From Flavobacteriaceae bacterium UBA6231 (GTDB lineage Bacteria > Bacteroidota > Bacteroidia > Flavobacteriales > Flavobacteriaceae), in contig DJWL01000005.1 in NCBI GenBank assembly GCA_002441545.1, positions 1 through 64,000 on the forward strand: a stretch of DNA of 64,000 nucleotides. The letters are read 5' to 3'. Shown here in pieces: positions 35,056-44,207 of this stretch. Within the stretch, counting starts at the first letter, position 1, and every line of letters starts with the position of its first letter. The position numbers were made by a program, and so were the translations under genes. The notes below the pieces were generated by a model, which did no database searches, was not told the DNA's origin, and worked only from the letters and a program-made list of their open reading frames with translations.

Positions 35056-35069
35056 ACTATATTATACGT

Positions 35070-35714
35070 TTAATAGCGTTTTCTTGGACGATTTGTATTT
35101 TTTTTAAACCCGCCTTTTTTATTTGTAGTATTGAATTTTGTTTTTGTACGCATTAAACTTGTAGCATCTGATAAATCTTCATCGGCATTTTTAAGATTTA
35201 TTCTACCATTTGATAATTCATATAAATGCTGAAAAATAACGTCATCTTCAACAGTGTCTTTATTCCAATTTAAAAAACACTTTTTCATATGGTTTGCAAT
35301 AGTGAAAATAAGAGCTTCCTTAAGTTCTCCTGCTTCCCAAGTATTGGCTACATCAATCATTGTTTTTATATTATTGCCATAAAAACGGTATTTTGGAAAG
35401 TTTTGAGGATAATTTAAAGGCTCTGGATGTTCTTCAAGAAATTCTTTTGAAGGTTTAGGATATGGTGAATCTGCATCTAATTCAAAATTAGACATGATAA
35501 ATAATTGATCCCAAAGTTTATGTTGAAAATCGGGTACATCACGTAAATGTGGCTGTAAATTTCCCATAACAGATATAATAGCCTTTGCTAATTTATCGCG
35601 CTCTTCTTTAGTTTCACGTGATTTAGCATAATTAATCATCTTTTGCATATGGCGACCATATTCTGGTATAATTAAATGCTCACGTTCTGTGTTGTATTCT
35701 AAATTGTCTGTCAA
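35070..35714 (-). CDS. DUF4290 domain protein
   Basis: The protein has 214 residues and is a conserved Bacteroidota protein of unknown function. It begins LEYNTEREHLIIPEYGRHMQ, and has the helical segments AIISVMGNLQPHLRDVPDFQ, HKLWDQLFIMSNFELDADSP and IANHMKKCFLNWNKDTVEDD. The C-terminus is basic and low-complexity (NTTNKKGGFKKNTNRPRKRY), suggesting nucleic-acid or ribosome contact. It sits 14 bp upstream of murA on the same strand, a pairing that may reflect a shared transcript. Confidence 0.9.
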   Translation of the reverse strand: MTDNLEYNTEREHLIIPEYGRHMQKMINYAKSRETKEERDKLAKAIISVMGNLQPHLRDVPDFQHKLWDQLFIMSNFELDADSPYPKPSKEFLEEHPEPLNYPQNFPKYRFYGNNIKTMIDVANTWEAGELKEALIFTIANHMKKCFLNWNKDTVEDDVIFQHLYELSNGRINLKNADEDLSDATSLMRTKTKFNTTNKKGGFKKNTNRPRKRY

Positions 35715-35782
35715 AATAAAGTGTGTAGAATTATAAGTTTTTGCATGTAGTTGTTATGCATTTTCAAAAGTACAAAAAAAAA

Positions 35783-36076
35783 TTAAAGGCTAATAACACC
35801 TTCAACATTATTTATAACTTCTTTATACTTTTCAATAACAGTATCTGGGTTTCGCATAAGCACATTAATTGATAAACTTGTGTACTTTCCGTTTTTAGAT
35901 TCTGTTGTATTAATAACGGCTCCAATATTGTTAAAAATTGCCTCAATTTTAGCAATATTATGAATATCGGATTTAATAATAAATTTATATAAATATTCAG
36001 CTGGCCAACTATTAGTTTGATATAACTGGTCTTTTAATTTTTCGTAAAATTCTTCAGGATTTGGACTTGTGCTCAT
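35783..36076 (-). CDS. DUF493 family protein
   Basis: The protein has 97 residues. It starts TSPNPEEFYEKLKDQLYQ and has the ferredoxin-like-fold pattern of DUF493/YbeD proteins (YLYKFIIKSD, KYTSLSINVLMRNPDTVIEKY). YbeD in E. coli interacts with lipoate and stress proteins, but the general function is unknown. It is divergent from the ATPase gene at 36166. Confidence 0.85.
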   Translation of the reverse strand: MSTSPNPEEFYEKLKDQLYQTNSWPAEYLYKFIIKSDIHNIAKIEAIFNNIGAVINTTESKNGKYTSLSINVLMRNPDTVIEKYKEVINNVEGVISL

Positions 36077-36165
36077 AATAATTTAATAAGTCGCAAAGAT
36101 ACGTTTTCCATTGCATTTTTTTTTAAACATTAAAATTCCGAATTTTACACCAAATTAGCATCAAA

Positions 36166-36708
36166 TTGGAAAGTAAAAAAATTGTTATAACAGGCGGACC
36201 GGGAACGGGAAAATCAACTATAATTAAAGAACTCATTAAAAGGGGTTTTACTTGTTTTGAAGAAATTTCGCGTCAAGTAACATTAGAAGCAAAAAAAAGC
36301 GGAGTTGACCAATTGTTTTTAACCAATCCGTTACTTTTTAGCGAATTGTTGCTTAAAGGCAGGCAAAATCAATATATAGAAGCTAGTAATCATAAATCAA
36401 ATCCAGTGTTTCTAGATAGAGGAATTCCTGATGTTTTAGCTTATATGGATTATATTAAAGATGCATATCCTGAAACATTTATTGACTGCTGTAAAGACCA
36501 TATTTATGATTATGTTTTTATTTTAAAACCTTGGGAAGACATTTATATCAGTGATAATGAGCGTTATGAAAACTTTAATCAGGCTCAAGAAATTCATGAA
36601 CATTTACTTCTTACTTACCAAAGCTACAATTACAATTTACTTGATGTTCCATTTGATACTGTTGAAAACCGTACCAACCATATTTTAAAGGTTTTAAACC
36701 TGCTATAA
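36166..36708 (+). CDS. AAA-family P-loop ATPase (NadR/kinase-like)
   Basis: The protein has 180 residues. The Walker A motif is IVITGGPGTGKSTIIKELIK, and FLDRGIPDVLAYMDYI is the probable Walker B/acceptor region. The fold is that of the small AAA_28 kinases related to the NadR kinase domain; the substrate is unknown. The start is a TTG at 36166, since no in-frame ATG exists before the P-loop. The stop overlaps the recQ start by 1 bp. Confidence 0.85.
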   Translation: MESKKIVITGGPGTGKSTIIKELIKRGFTCFEEISRQVTLEAKKSGVDQLFLTNPLLFSELLLKGRQNQYIEASNHKSNPVFLDRGIPDVLAYMDYIKDAYPETFIDCCKDHIYDYVFILKPWEDIYISDNERYENFNQAQEIHEHLLLTYQSYNYNLLDVPFDTVENRTNHILKVLNLL

Positions 36709-38612
36709 TGCAACATCCAATAAACATATTAGAACGTTATTGGAACTTTACCGAGTTTAAACCTCTTCAAGAAGACATTATAAATGCCGTCATTGAAGGT
36801 GAAGATACCTTTGTATTATTACCAACTGGTGGTGGAAAATCATTATGCTTTCAAATTCCAGCATTAGCAAAAGAAGGTATTTGTATTGTTATTTCTCCAT
36901 TGGTAGCACTTATAAAAGAACAAGTGCAAAAACTACAGGACCAAGGCATTAAGGCTATGGCGCTTACTAGTGGCATTTCCTTTCAGCAGTTAGATACTAT
37001 GTTAGATAATTGTATTTATGGAAATTACAAATTTTTATATCTATCTCCAGAGCGTCTACAACAAGAATTGGTTCAAGAACGCATTAAGCAAATGAATGTC
37101 AATTTAGTTGCTGTTGATGAAGCACATTGCATCTCGCAATGGGGAAATGATTTTAGGCCAGCTTATAAAAATATTACACTATTAAGACAATTACAACCTA
37201 GCGTTAATGTAGTTGCTCTCACAGCTTCTGCTACACCAAAAGTGGTTGAAGATATTATAAATGAGTTAAATTTTATTAAGCCTAAAGTTTTTAAACAATC
37301 TTTTTTTAGACCCAATTTAGCGTATTTGGTATTGCATGAAGATGACAAATATTATCGCATAGAAAGTATCTTAAAAAAATACAAATCATCTTCAATAATT
37401 TATGTTAGAAATAGAAAATTAACACTTGAAATAAACTCTTTTTTAGAAAAGAAAGGAATTACATCAACCTATTATCATGGAGGTCTTACAAATGCTGAAA
37501 AAGACTCATACATGCAGCAATGGTTAAATAACCAAAAACAAGTTATGGTTGCAACTAATGCTTTTGGTATGGGCATAGATAAACCTGATGTTAAAACCAT
37601 CATCCATTTTAATTTACCAGAAAGCATGGAAAGTTATTTCCAAGAAGCAGGTCGTGCTGGTAGAAATGGGGAAAAAGCATTTGCAGTTATTTTAAAAAAT
37701 AATAGTGATGAGCTGTTAGTTAAAAATCAGTTTTTAAATGTTTTGCCAAGTGTAGATTTTATTAAGCAAGTTTATAGAAAACTTTGCAACTATTTTCAAA
37801 TCTCTTATGGCGAAGGTGAATTTACTACTCATGATTTTGATTTTAACAGTTTTTGTAAAGCATATAATTTTAGTAGTGTTTTATGTTATAATGCTTTGCT
37901 TTTGTTAGATAGAACAAGTATAATAAGCTTATCCAGACAATTTCATAATCAAGTTTCTGTTCAAATTATAGCTTCTAATCAAGTAGTGTTTCATTATTTA
38001 GAAACCCATAAAAATATTGAGCTTATTGTAAAATCATTACTTCGAATGTATGGTGGTATTTTTGAACATGATACTAAAATAAATGCTCATCGAATTGCAG
38101 AAAAAGCGTCAACTACCGAACCTGTAATTATTTCAACATTAAAGCAACTTGAAAAAGACGACATCATCGCTTTGAATTTATCAAAAACAGATGCCCAAGT
38201 TACTTTTATTCAGCCTCGTGAAGACGATAAAACCATAAACAGAATAGCTTCAGTTATTGAGCAACAAAACAATTTAAAGCAGTTTCAAGTAAATGCGGTC
38301 ATTGATTATATTAAAAACGATACTGTTTGTAAAAGCGTGCAGCTTCTCTCCTATTTTGGAGAAAAAAATGTAAAACCTTGTGGTATTTGTTCTGTTTGTA
38401 CTAACACAAAAAAAGACAACAACCCTCATGATTTAAAAACTTTAAGAAATAGTGTTATTGAATTATTAGAATATGGCGACCTTTCATCAAGAAATATAAT
38501 TTCAAAATTAGATTGTTCTGAAGATGATATTAAAAAAGTATTGCAGTTATTATTAGAACATCAAATTATTTCAATTACAAAAACAAACACATATAAACTT
38601 TTTCACAAATGA
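36708..38612 (+). CDS. recQ: RecQ-type ATP-dependent DNA helicase
   Basis: The protein has 634 residues. It unwinds DNA 3' to 5' in recombination and repair. Visible are motif I (LLPTGGGKSLCFQIPA), the DEAH box (VAVDEAHCISQWGNDFRP), motif III (ALTASATP), motif V (AFGMGIDKPDVKTIIHFNLP) and motif VI (YFQEAGRAGRNGE). A zinc-binding Cys region (KPCGICSVC) and winged helix follow. No HRDC domain is present, and the C-terminus is shorter than E. coli RecQ. It is coupled to fmt by a 4-bp overlap. Confidence 0.94.
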   Translation: MQHPINILERYWNFTEFKPLQEDIINAVIEGEDTFVLLPTGGGKSLCFQIPALAKEGICIVISPLVALIKEQVQKLQDQGIKAMALTSGISFQQLDTMLDNCIYGNYKFLYLSPERLQQELVQERIKQMNVNLVAVDEAHCISQWGNDFRPAYKNITLLRQLQPSVNVVALTASATPKVVEDIINELNFIKPKVFKQSFFRPNLAYLVLHEDDKYYRIESILKKYKSSSIIYVRNRKLTLEINSFLEKKGITSTYYHGGLTNAEKDSYMQQWLNNQKQVMVATNAFGMGIDKPDVKTIIHFNLPESMESYFQEAGRAGRNGEKAFAVILKNNSDELLVKNQFLNVLPSVDFIKQVYRKLCNYFQISYGEGEFTTHDFDFNSFCKAYNFSSVLCYNALLLLDRTSIISLSRQFHNQVSVQIIASNQVVFHYLETHKNIELIVKSLLRMYGGIFEHDTKINAHRIAEKASTTEPVIISTLKQLEKDDIIALNLSKTDAQVTFIQPREDDKTINRIASVIEQQNNLKQFQVNAVIDYIKNDTVCKSVQLLSYFGEKNVKPCGICSVCTNTKKDNNPHDLKTLRNSVIELLEYGDLSSRNIISKLDCSEDDIKKVLQLLLEHQIISITKTNTYKLFHK

Positions 38613-39556
38613 AAGATTTAAGAATTGTTTTCATGGGAACACCAGATTTTGCTGTAACCATTCTAAAAGCATTAGTAGAAAATAATTACAACATTGTTGG
38701 TGTTATTACTGCACCCGACAAACCAGCAGGACGTGGAAGAAAACTACATGAAAGTGCTGTTAAACAATATGCTACTTCCAAAAACCTAAATATACTTCAA
38801 CCAACTAATTTAAAAGATGAAGGTTTTTTAAATAACTTGAAAATGCTTAATGCCAATTTGCAAATAGTTGTAGCATTTAGAATGCTGCCAAAAGCTGTTT
38901 GGCAAATGCCAGAATTAGGAACATTTAATTTACATGCGTCATTATTACCAAATTATCGAGGTGCAGCTCCTATAAATTGGGCTATTATCAATGGAGAAAC
39001 AAAAACAGGTGTTTCAACGTTTTTTATTGATGACAAAATAGATACTGGAGAAATGATTCTGCAAGAGCAAGTTTCAATTGATCCAGAAGAAAATGCTGGT
39101 AGCTTACATGATAAATTGATGCATCTTGGTAGTAAATTAGTGCTACAAACAGTTTCGTTAATTAGAAATGGTTCAGTAAAAACAACTCCTCAGATAGATT
39201 CAGAAAATATAAAAACAGCCTATAAGTTAAATAAGGACAATTGTAAAATTAATTGGGAAGATTCGCTAGATACTATTTATAACAAAATACGAGGTTTAAG
39301 CCCATATCCTGCTGCATGGTGCACTTTAATTAATAAAGATGAAGAATTATCGGTTAAAATTTTAAAAGCTGATAAAGAAGTTTTACAACATAATTTTGAC
39401 TTTGGAACTATTATTTCTTCAAAACAAGAAGTAAAAGTTGCCGCAAAAAATGGTTTCATAATAATTAAAGAAATTCAGCTACCCGGAAAGCGTAATATGG
39501 ATATTAAATCACTCTTAAATGGATATCATTTTGAGACTAGTTCAAAAATGCTGTAA
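38609..39556 (+). CDS. fmt: Methionyl-tRNA formyltransferase
   Basis: The protein has 315 residues. It formylates the initiator Met-tRNA. The start IVFMGTPDFAVTILKALVE, the formyl-folate site LHASLLPNYRGAAPINWAII with the HxSLLP motif, and the C-terminal tRNA-binding domain (~210-315, RGLSPYPAAWCTL) are all present. The ATG overlaps the recQ stop. Confidence 0.97.
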   Translation: MKDLRIVFMGTPDFAVTILKALVENNYNIVGVITAPDKPAGRGRKLHESAVKQYATSKNLNILQPTNLKDEGFLNNLKMLNANLQIVVAFRMLPKAVWQMPELGTFNLHASLLPNYRGAAPINWAIINGETKTGVSTFFIDDKIDTGEMILQEQVSIDPEENAGSLHDKLMHLGSKLVLQTVSLIRNGSVKTTPQIDSENIKTAYKLNKDNCKINWEDSLDTIYNKIRGLSPYPAAWCTLINKDEELSVKILKADKEVLQHNFDFGTIISSKQEVKVAAKNGFIIIKEIQLPGKRNMDIKSLLNGYHFETSSKML

Positions 39557-39660
39557 ACCCTTATTTTTACTGATACTTTCAAATTATCGATAAAACACAT
39601 TGTCTTTATTAACAAATGTCAGAAGTTATCAACAGAAACCTGCATTTCCCCTGCTATTAC

Positions 39661-39690
39661 TTGCATGATTACATAATCCGTATAAATTTG
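39661..39690 (+). promoter_or_regulatory. Promoter of the HU gene
   Basis: TAAATTTG at 39683-39690 is an exact -7 box, and TTG at 39661-39663 lies 19 bp upstream as the -33 element. The leader would be about 53 nt. Confidence 0.6.
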
Positions 39691-39747
39691 TATAGGATTT
39701 AACAGAAATGTTTAACAAACAAATTATTAATAATTAAATTTTATATT

Positions 39748-40020
39748 ATGAACAAAACAGATTTAATTGATGGAATGGCAGAAAATGCTGGAATCACTAA
39801 AGCCGCTGCAAAAAAAGCGTTGGAATCGTTATTAATCGATATCGAAGGTGCTTTACAAAAAGGTAACAGAGTTTCTCTAGTAGGTTTTGGTTCTTGGTCA
39901 GTTTCTAAAAGAGCTGCAAGAGAAGGAAGAAACCCTCAAACTGGAGCTACTATCAAAATTAAAGCTAAAAAAGTAGTTAAGTTTAAAGCTGGTGCAGATT
40001 TATCTAGAGCAATAAACTAA
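39748..40020 (+). CDS. HU family DNA-binding protein
   Basis: The protein has 90 residues, the exact HU length. It bends and packs DNA as a dimer. KTDLIDGMAENAGITKAAAK forms the N-terminal helices, GFGSWSVSKRAAREGRNPQTG is the beta arm with the RNP DNA-intercalating tip, and KAKKVVKFKAGADLSRAIN closes the fold. It has its own promoter and terminator. Confidence 0.97.
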   Translation: MNKTDLIDGMAENAGITKAAAKKALESLLIDIEGALQKGNRVSLVGFGSWSVSKRAAREGRNPQTGATIKIKAKKVVKFKAGADLSRAIN

Positions 40021-40042
40021 ATTTACTTTATTTCATATTTAT

Positions 40043-40075
40043 AAAATGCCTTCCAACAAGAAGGCGTTTTTCTTT
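40043..40075 (+). terminator. Terminator of the HU gene
   Basis: TGCCTTC (40047-40053) pairs with GAAGGCG (40060-40066) across a 6-nt loop with one G.T pair, with an A-run before and a T-run after. Confidence 0.85.
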
Positions 40076-40143
40076 TAAAAAAGTGTGAAACTATTGTTTT
40101 TTTAATAAATATATGTTAGCTTTAAAAAACTAATTGTTTTTAT

Positions 40144-40704
40144 ATGATTATAACAAAACCAAAAAAAGGTGATTTACTGATTGCTGAGCCTTCTATTATT
40201 GGTGATGTTTCTTTTAATCGGTCAATTGTTTTACTAGCAGATCATAATGAAGAGGGTTCAATTGGTTTTATTCTAAACAAGCCATTAGAATATACTATTA
40301 ATGATTTGGTTCCTGAGGTTGAAGCTAATTTCAAGGTTTACAATGGTGGACCTGTTGAGCAAGATAATTTATATTTCATTCATAAAATTCCAGAATTAAT
40401 ACCTGATAGTATTGAAATTTCCCTTGGTATTTATTGGGGCGGAGATTTTAATAAAGTAGCAGAATTAATAGCTAATAACGAAATAAATGAACATGATATT
40501 CGTTTTTTTCTAGGGTATTCAGGTTGGAAATCAAATCAGTTAGAAACAGAACTTAAAACAAGTTCTTGGGTTGTCACCGAGAATATTTACAAGAAAAGCA
40601 TTATAGAAAAAGACTATGAGACTTTTTGGAAAGAAAAAATGTTAGAGTTCGGTGGAGAGTATAGCATTTGGTCTAACGCTCCAGAAAACCCAAATTATAA
40701 TTAA
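40144..40704 (+). CDS. YqgE/AlgH family protein
   Basis: The protein has 186 residues. It begins KKGDLLIAEPSIIGDVSFNR and contains SIGFILNKPLEYTINDLVPE, YNGGPVEQDNLYFIH and FLGYSGWKSNQLETEL, the YqgE/AlgH pattern. The molecular role is unknown. The stop overlaps the stop of the convergent aminotransferase by 4 bp. Confidence 0.92.
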   Translation: MIITKPKKGDLLIAEPSIIGDVSFNRSIVLLADHNEEGSIGFILNKPLEYTINDLVPEVEANFKVYNGGPVEQDNLYFIHKIPELIPDSIEISLGIYWGGDFNKVAELIANNEINEHDIRFFLGYSGWKSNQLETELKTSSWVVTENIYKKSIIEKDYETFWKEKMLEFGGEYSIWSNAPENPNYN

Positions 40705-41543
40705 TTCAATCTCACTTTTACGTTTAACTTTTGTAATAATAATTTTGCGACCTTATTAACATAAGCTTTTTTTCTATAATTTGATATAGGTTGAATTCCA
40801 ATAATCACATTTGTAACCCATAACTCATCGGCTTTTTGAAGTTCAAATGGGGAAATTGATTCTTCAATTAAATCATAATCAGGTAAATCTTTTAAAACAT
40901 CTATAATTTGTTTTCGCATAACACCTTTCAAGCATCCATCTGTTAAAGGTGGTGTTTTTATAATATTACCTTTAATTAAAAATATATTTCCATTTAATGC
41001 TTCAATTACTTGTTTATCTGTATTAAGCAACAAACAATTTTGCAGGTTATTTTCTTTAGCAAAAATACTTCCAACTACATTAATGACTTTATTATTTGTT
41101 TTTAAAGTTGACAATAAACTTGGTGAAACATAAAAGTCTTTAAATAAATCAACTTCATAATGAGCAGTATTCAAAAGATAAAAATCATCTTCAACTTTAG
41201 CGGCTTTAATTAAAAAACTCACCTCGTTTACATCTGGCAAATACAATCCGCCTTCATTTCTAAAAATCAATAATTTCACTCTAGCGGAATTGTGTTCCAA
41301 CAGGTTTGCTTTAAGTGTTTTCTGTATTTGATGTTCTAAAAACTGCATGGTAAAATTCATAGGTATTTCCATACGCAAAATACGCATTGAAGCCATGAGC
41401 CTAAAATAATGATCTTCCCAAAAAAGTAATTTTCCGTAAGATATTTTTATAGTTTCAAAAAGGGCATCACCATAGTTAAATCCTCTATTATTGATTGACA
41501 ATAAGGCGTTATTGTCAGCTATATTTCCATTAAAATTAATCAT
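40701..41543 (-). CDS. Aminotransferase class IV (PabC/IlvE-like)
   Basis: The protein has about 280 residues. The fold type IV PLP enzyme shows NNRGFNYGDALFETIKI, LFWEDHYFRLMASMRIL, the likely PLP-lysine in LSTLKTNNKVINVVGS, and LTDGCLKGVMRKQI. Aminodeoxychorismate lyase (PabC) or branched-chain aminotransferase are the candidates. The frame opens at 41567, but MINFNGN at 41543 matches where relatives begin. Confidence 0.82.
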   Translation of the reverse strand: MINFNGNIADNNALLSINNRGFNYGDALFETIKISYGKLLFWEDHYFRLMASMRILRMEIPMNFTMQFLEHQIQKTLKANLLEHNSARVKLLIFRNEGGLYLPDVNEVSFLIKAAKVEDDFYLLNTAHYEVDLFKDFYVSPSLLSTLKTNNKVINVVGSIFAKENNLQNCLLLNTDKQVIEALNGNIFLIKGNIIKTPPLTDGCLKGVMRKQIIDVLKDLPDYDLIEESISPFELQKADELWVTNVIIGIQPISNYRKKAYVNKVAKLLLQKLNVKVRLN

Positions 41544-41611
41544 AAAAAAAAACCTTAACCAAACCAAAGTTAGGATAAGGACAAATATAAATTAAAGTAT
41601 AATTATATTAT

Positions 41612-42004
41612 CTAAGCTGAGCCTAAAACTTGCTTTAAACTAGAAATTTGATTTTCCCATAACATTTTAGCTTCATCAACCTCATCTTCGTAAGCAAAAT
41701 CTACAATCATTAATGAAACGTCTTTTGTTATTTCATCTACTTGAATTCTAAGTTCAAAATAAGTAGAGAGTTCTTCTTCTTCATCAATTAACCATCTAAA
41801 TTTTACTCTTTCGCCACTTTTCTTGTTTAATAATTTAGCTTGCTCTTCACTATCATCCCATATAAAAGTAAATAATTCACCACGAGAGTTTACATTATCT
41901 GAAAACCATTCAGACAAACCCGATGGCGTTGATATATATTGATATAATAATTGAGGTGATGAATGTATTGGAAATTCTATTTCAAATTTAATTTTTTCGT
42001 CCAT
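41612..42004 (-). CDS. START-like domain protein (SRPBCC)
   Basis: The protein has about 130 residues. It reads KFEIEFPIHSSPQLLYQYIS, then GLSEWFSDNVNSRGELFTFI and MIVDFAYEDEVDEAKMLWENQ, the START-like family common in Bacteroidota. It has no catalytic motif; a binding role is likely. The ATG at 42004 is preferred to that at 42013 because relatives begin near MDEKIKFEI. Confidence 0.85.
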   Translation of the reverse strand: MDEKIKFEIEFPIHSSPQLLYQYISTPSGLSEWFSDNVNSRGELFTFIWDDSEEQAKLLNKKSGERVKFRWLIDEEEELSTYFELRIQVDEITKDVSLMIVDFAYEDEVDEAKMLWENQISSLKQVLGSA

Positions 42005-42092
42005 GAGTAGCATTAAAATTTATATTGCTCAATATATACATAAATTGATAAGTATAACAACAAAAATTAATAATATTTTACACAACTTTAGT

Positions 42093-42123
42093 TTTGTAGG
42101 CAATAATATTGTTTTTATATTTG
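42093..42123 (+). promoter_or_regulatory. Promoter of tRNA-Met
   Basis: TTTG (42093-42096) and TATATTTG (42116-42123) are exact -33 and -7 boxes separated by 19 bp. The tRNA begins 14 bp later. Confidence 0.75.
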
Positions 42124-42137
42124 CAGCCTTAAATTAT

Positions 42138-42211
42138 GGCGAGGTAGCTCAGCTGGTTAGAGCGTCGGATTCATAACCCGGAGGTCGCGGGATCGTGCCC
42201 CGCTCTCGCTA
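42138..42211 (+). tRNA. tRNA-Met(CAT) with unusual T-loop
   Basis: The D-arm GCTCAGCTGGTTAGAGC, anticodon loop TTCATAA and T-stem GCGGG/CCCGC are clear. The T-loop is ATCGTGC instead of TTCGANY, so the universal T54 and A58 are swapped. The anticodon stem has an A31/C39 opposition, and the acceptor has G-T pairs at 1-72 and 7-66. The CCA end is not encoded. Elongator Met is most likely; tRNA-Ile2 (lysidine-modified CAT) is an alternative. Confidence 0.88.
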
Positions 42212-42222
42212 CTAGTAATAAC

Positions 42223-42256
42223 AAGGGTTTCAAGAGATTGAAGCCCTTCTATTTTT
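42223..42256 (+). terminator. Terminator of tRNA-Met
   Basis: AAGGGTTTCAA (42223-42233) and TTGAAGCCCTT (42238-42248) pair with one G.T pair, around a 4-nt loop, and TATTTTT follows. Confidence 0.85.
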
Positions 42257-42464
42257 CATAAAAATAGTTAGGGTAAACATAGGTGCAAAATTTCTTTATT
42301 TTCTAGAAACTCATATTCACTACATCTATTGGCTTCAATTGAAATTAAAAAATTTTAATTGAAGATATTTCATGATAAAGATTTTAGTTTTTTAAACTCT
42401 CCAATCAGGAACTTTAAACCAAAAGATAATTTTATATAATCTGTCTTTTAAATCCTTGTTTTAA

Positions 42465-42578
42465 TTATTGCTTACTAGGAACCGGGTCAATAAACGTGTA
42501 AAGTAATGTCAACCGCATTAAAGCTGAAACAAAAAAATTAAGCAAACATACAACTACATGTTTTTTAGACATTGACAT
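42465..42578 (-). pseudogene. Remnant: N-terminus of a membrane protein
   Basis: A 37-codon frame starts at 42578 (or 42572) and reads SKKHVVVCLLNFFVSALMRL, then TLLYTFIDPVP before TAA. It looks like the first helix of an uncharacterised Bacteroidota membrane protein related to heme-copper-oxidase-like proteins, which then continue for several more helices; here nothing follows. An exact -7 box TAATTTTG remains upstream (42620 to 42613). The rest of the 42257-42807 gap shows no gene. Confidence 0.4.
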
Positions 42579-42807
42579 TTTTTAAATATAAAAATAAGTT
42601 GCCATATAAATACAAAATTATATTAATTGTTCTTGTTAAGGGTTTGTGTTAAATAAATCATAGATAATATTTTAACTATTACTTGATAAATAAAAAATTT
42701 GTAAAAATGCAAAACACGATATTAAACAGTTTATAAAAGTACACTTGATTTAGTTATTTTAGAATCAAACGATAAAACTGTTTTGAAATTTTGCAATTGT
42801 ATTAAAA

Positions 42808-42833
42808 AAAAATCCCATTTTCATGGGATTTTT
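42808..42833 (-). terminator. Terminator at the end of the nitrate operon
   Basis: AAAAATCCCAT (42808-42818) and ATGGGATTTTT (42823-42833) are perfect arms around 4 nt. It is downstream of the porin gene on the minus strand. Confidence 0.85.
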
Positions 42834-42910
42834 AAAATTAAACTAAATGACTAATTTTGCATTAACAATAAAAATTAACTTTAACTGCCTAAACAATAAC
42901 AGATTAAAAT

Positions 42911-44170
42911 TTAATTCAAAAATTTAGGTTTAATAGTTAACATTGCCCAAGCCCAATTTTGACCATTGTCAGCCTCATCTTTTGTTGTTCCTTTTAACTC
43001 ATACATACCATCGTTGGCAAACATTTGAGAATACCCTATAGCAAGACCAGCACCTTTTAGCTTAGTATTAAATACCAAATCCAGCTCTGTACCTAATGAT
43101 TTTTCTCCACTTGCTAATTCTTGCTGTCCACTAAAATTCAATACTTTTAATAACAGACCAGATTTTTCAGATAATTTAAAATTTGCACTTGCATGGATAT
43201 CAACTAAACCTACTGAATTAGCATGGTTTCCAACATAGAAATAATCCATAAACCCATTGAATTTATGGTTTGTTCCGTACAATGGGAAGAAAGCCGCAGA
43301 ATTATCTTTTTTACCGCTGGTGATTTCAGCACCTAATCCCAAGCCAACTGTTCCAGATACTTTTAAACTTAAATCCAAACCAGCTAAATAAGCGCCTTTT
43401 ACATCTACTTCATTTTGTCTTTCACCTGTTTGAACAAATATATTTCCATCTATACTAAAACCTTCTTTTTTATAATTCAAATGAGAACCTATTGTAAGCA
43501 AACTACTCACAGTGCCTGCAGACACACTAGCTGCCAAGTCTTGAAAAGTTGTATTTAATGCTAAGAAACTAGCAGATAAACTTTCCCATTGTTGCTTTAA
43601 ATACACAAATTGCATGGCTTTGTATGAAAAGAAACCAGCAGTATTATAATCAGTCCCTACGGAAGAAAATCCTGAAAGATCTGCTTTATCTTGATTAAAA
43701 GCCAAGCCAAAATCAAGCATGAATGTCTCTTTCTTATACTTTATAAGTGCTGCATCATGATTACGAGCTTGTTGCGCCCATCCTACAGATCCAAAGATAC
43801 GCTGATCATCATAATCAATAGTTTGTCTACCTATTTTTGTAGACCATCCACTACCAAGAGCAACATCAACCCAAGCTTCAAAAACTGCAAAGGAATTATT
43901 TGAATCTGTGGCCAATAATTGCCTGTTTTCTCCCCAAGTCATAACATCTTGTAGGCTTATATAAAGTTTATATCCTTCTGTAGTGTATCCCGTATTAAGT
44001 CTTATCCTTGTTGAGGTTCCAAAGCCCGCATCGGCACCATCGGCAATAATATTACCATAACCATGGCGATATTCCGTTCTTGGACGGAATTCCCCGTCTA
44101 ATGTAAATTGTGCTTGCACAAATTGCAAGCATCCTAATAACAGTCCTAGTATTACGTATTGTTTTTTCAT
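42911..44170 (-). CDS. Outer-membrane porin (alginate-export/porin-like) of the nitrate cluster
   Basis: The protein has 419 residues with a signal peptide (VILGLLLGCLQFVQA, cleaved before QFTLDGEFRPRTEYRH). The remainder alternates short aromatic beta strands, e.g. TKIGRQTIDYDDQRIFGSVG and AAFFPLYGTNHKFNGFMDYF, as in the alginate_exp outer-membrane barrel family. As the last gene of the nrt operon, it is inferred to let nitrate or nitrite through the outer membrane. Generic porin function is the alternative. Confidence 0.8.
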   Translation of the reverse strand: MKKQYVILGLLLGCLQFVQAQFTLDGEFRPRTEYRHGYGNIIADGADAGFGTSTRIRLNTGYTTEGYKLYISLQDVMTWGENRQLLATDSNNSFAVFEAWVDVALGSGWSTKIGRQTIDYDDQRIFGSVGWAQQARNHDAALIKYKKETFMLDFGLAFNQDKADLSGFSSVGTDYNTAGFFSYKAMQFVYLKQQWESLSASFLALNTTFQDLAASVSAGTVSSLLTIGSHLNYKKEGFSIDGNIFVQTGERQNEVDVKGAYLAGLDLSLKVSGTVGLGLGAEITSGKKDNSAAFFPLYGTNHKFNGFMDYFYVGNHANSVGLVDIHASANFKLSEKSGLLLKVLNFSGQQELASGEKSLGTELDLVFNTKLKGAGLAIGYSQMFANDGMYELKGTTKDEADNGQNWAWAMLTIKPKFLN

Positions 44171-44207
44171 TTTTTTGTTTTAAGTTTTATTGATTTGTTT
44201 TAAGTAT

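Noticed and set aside
42648..42661. ATGAT half-site before the membrane-protein remnant
   Set aside because: Only one half matches, and the distance to its -7 box is 34.5 bp, not 28.5-29.5.
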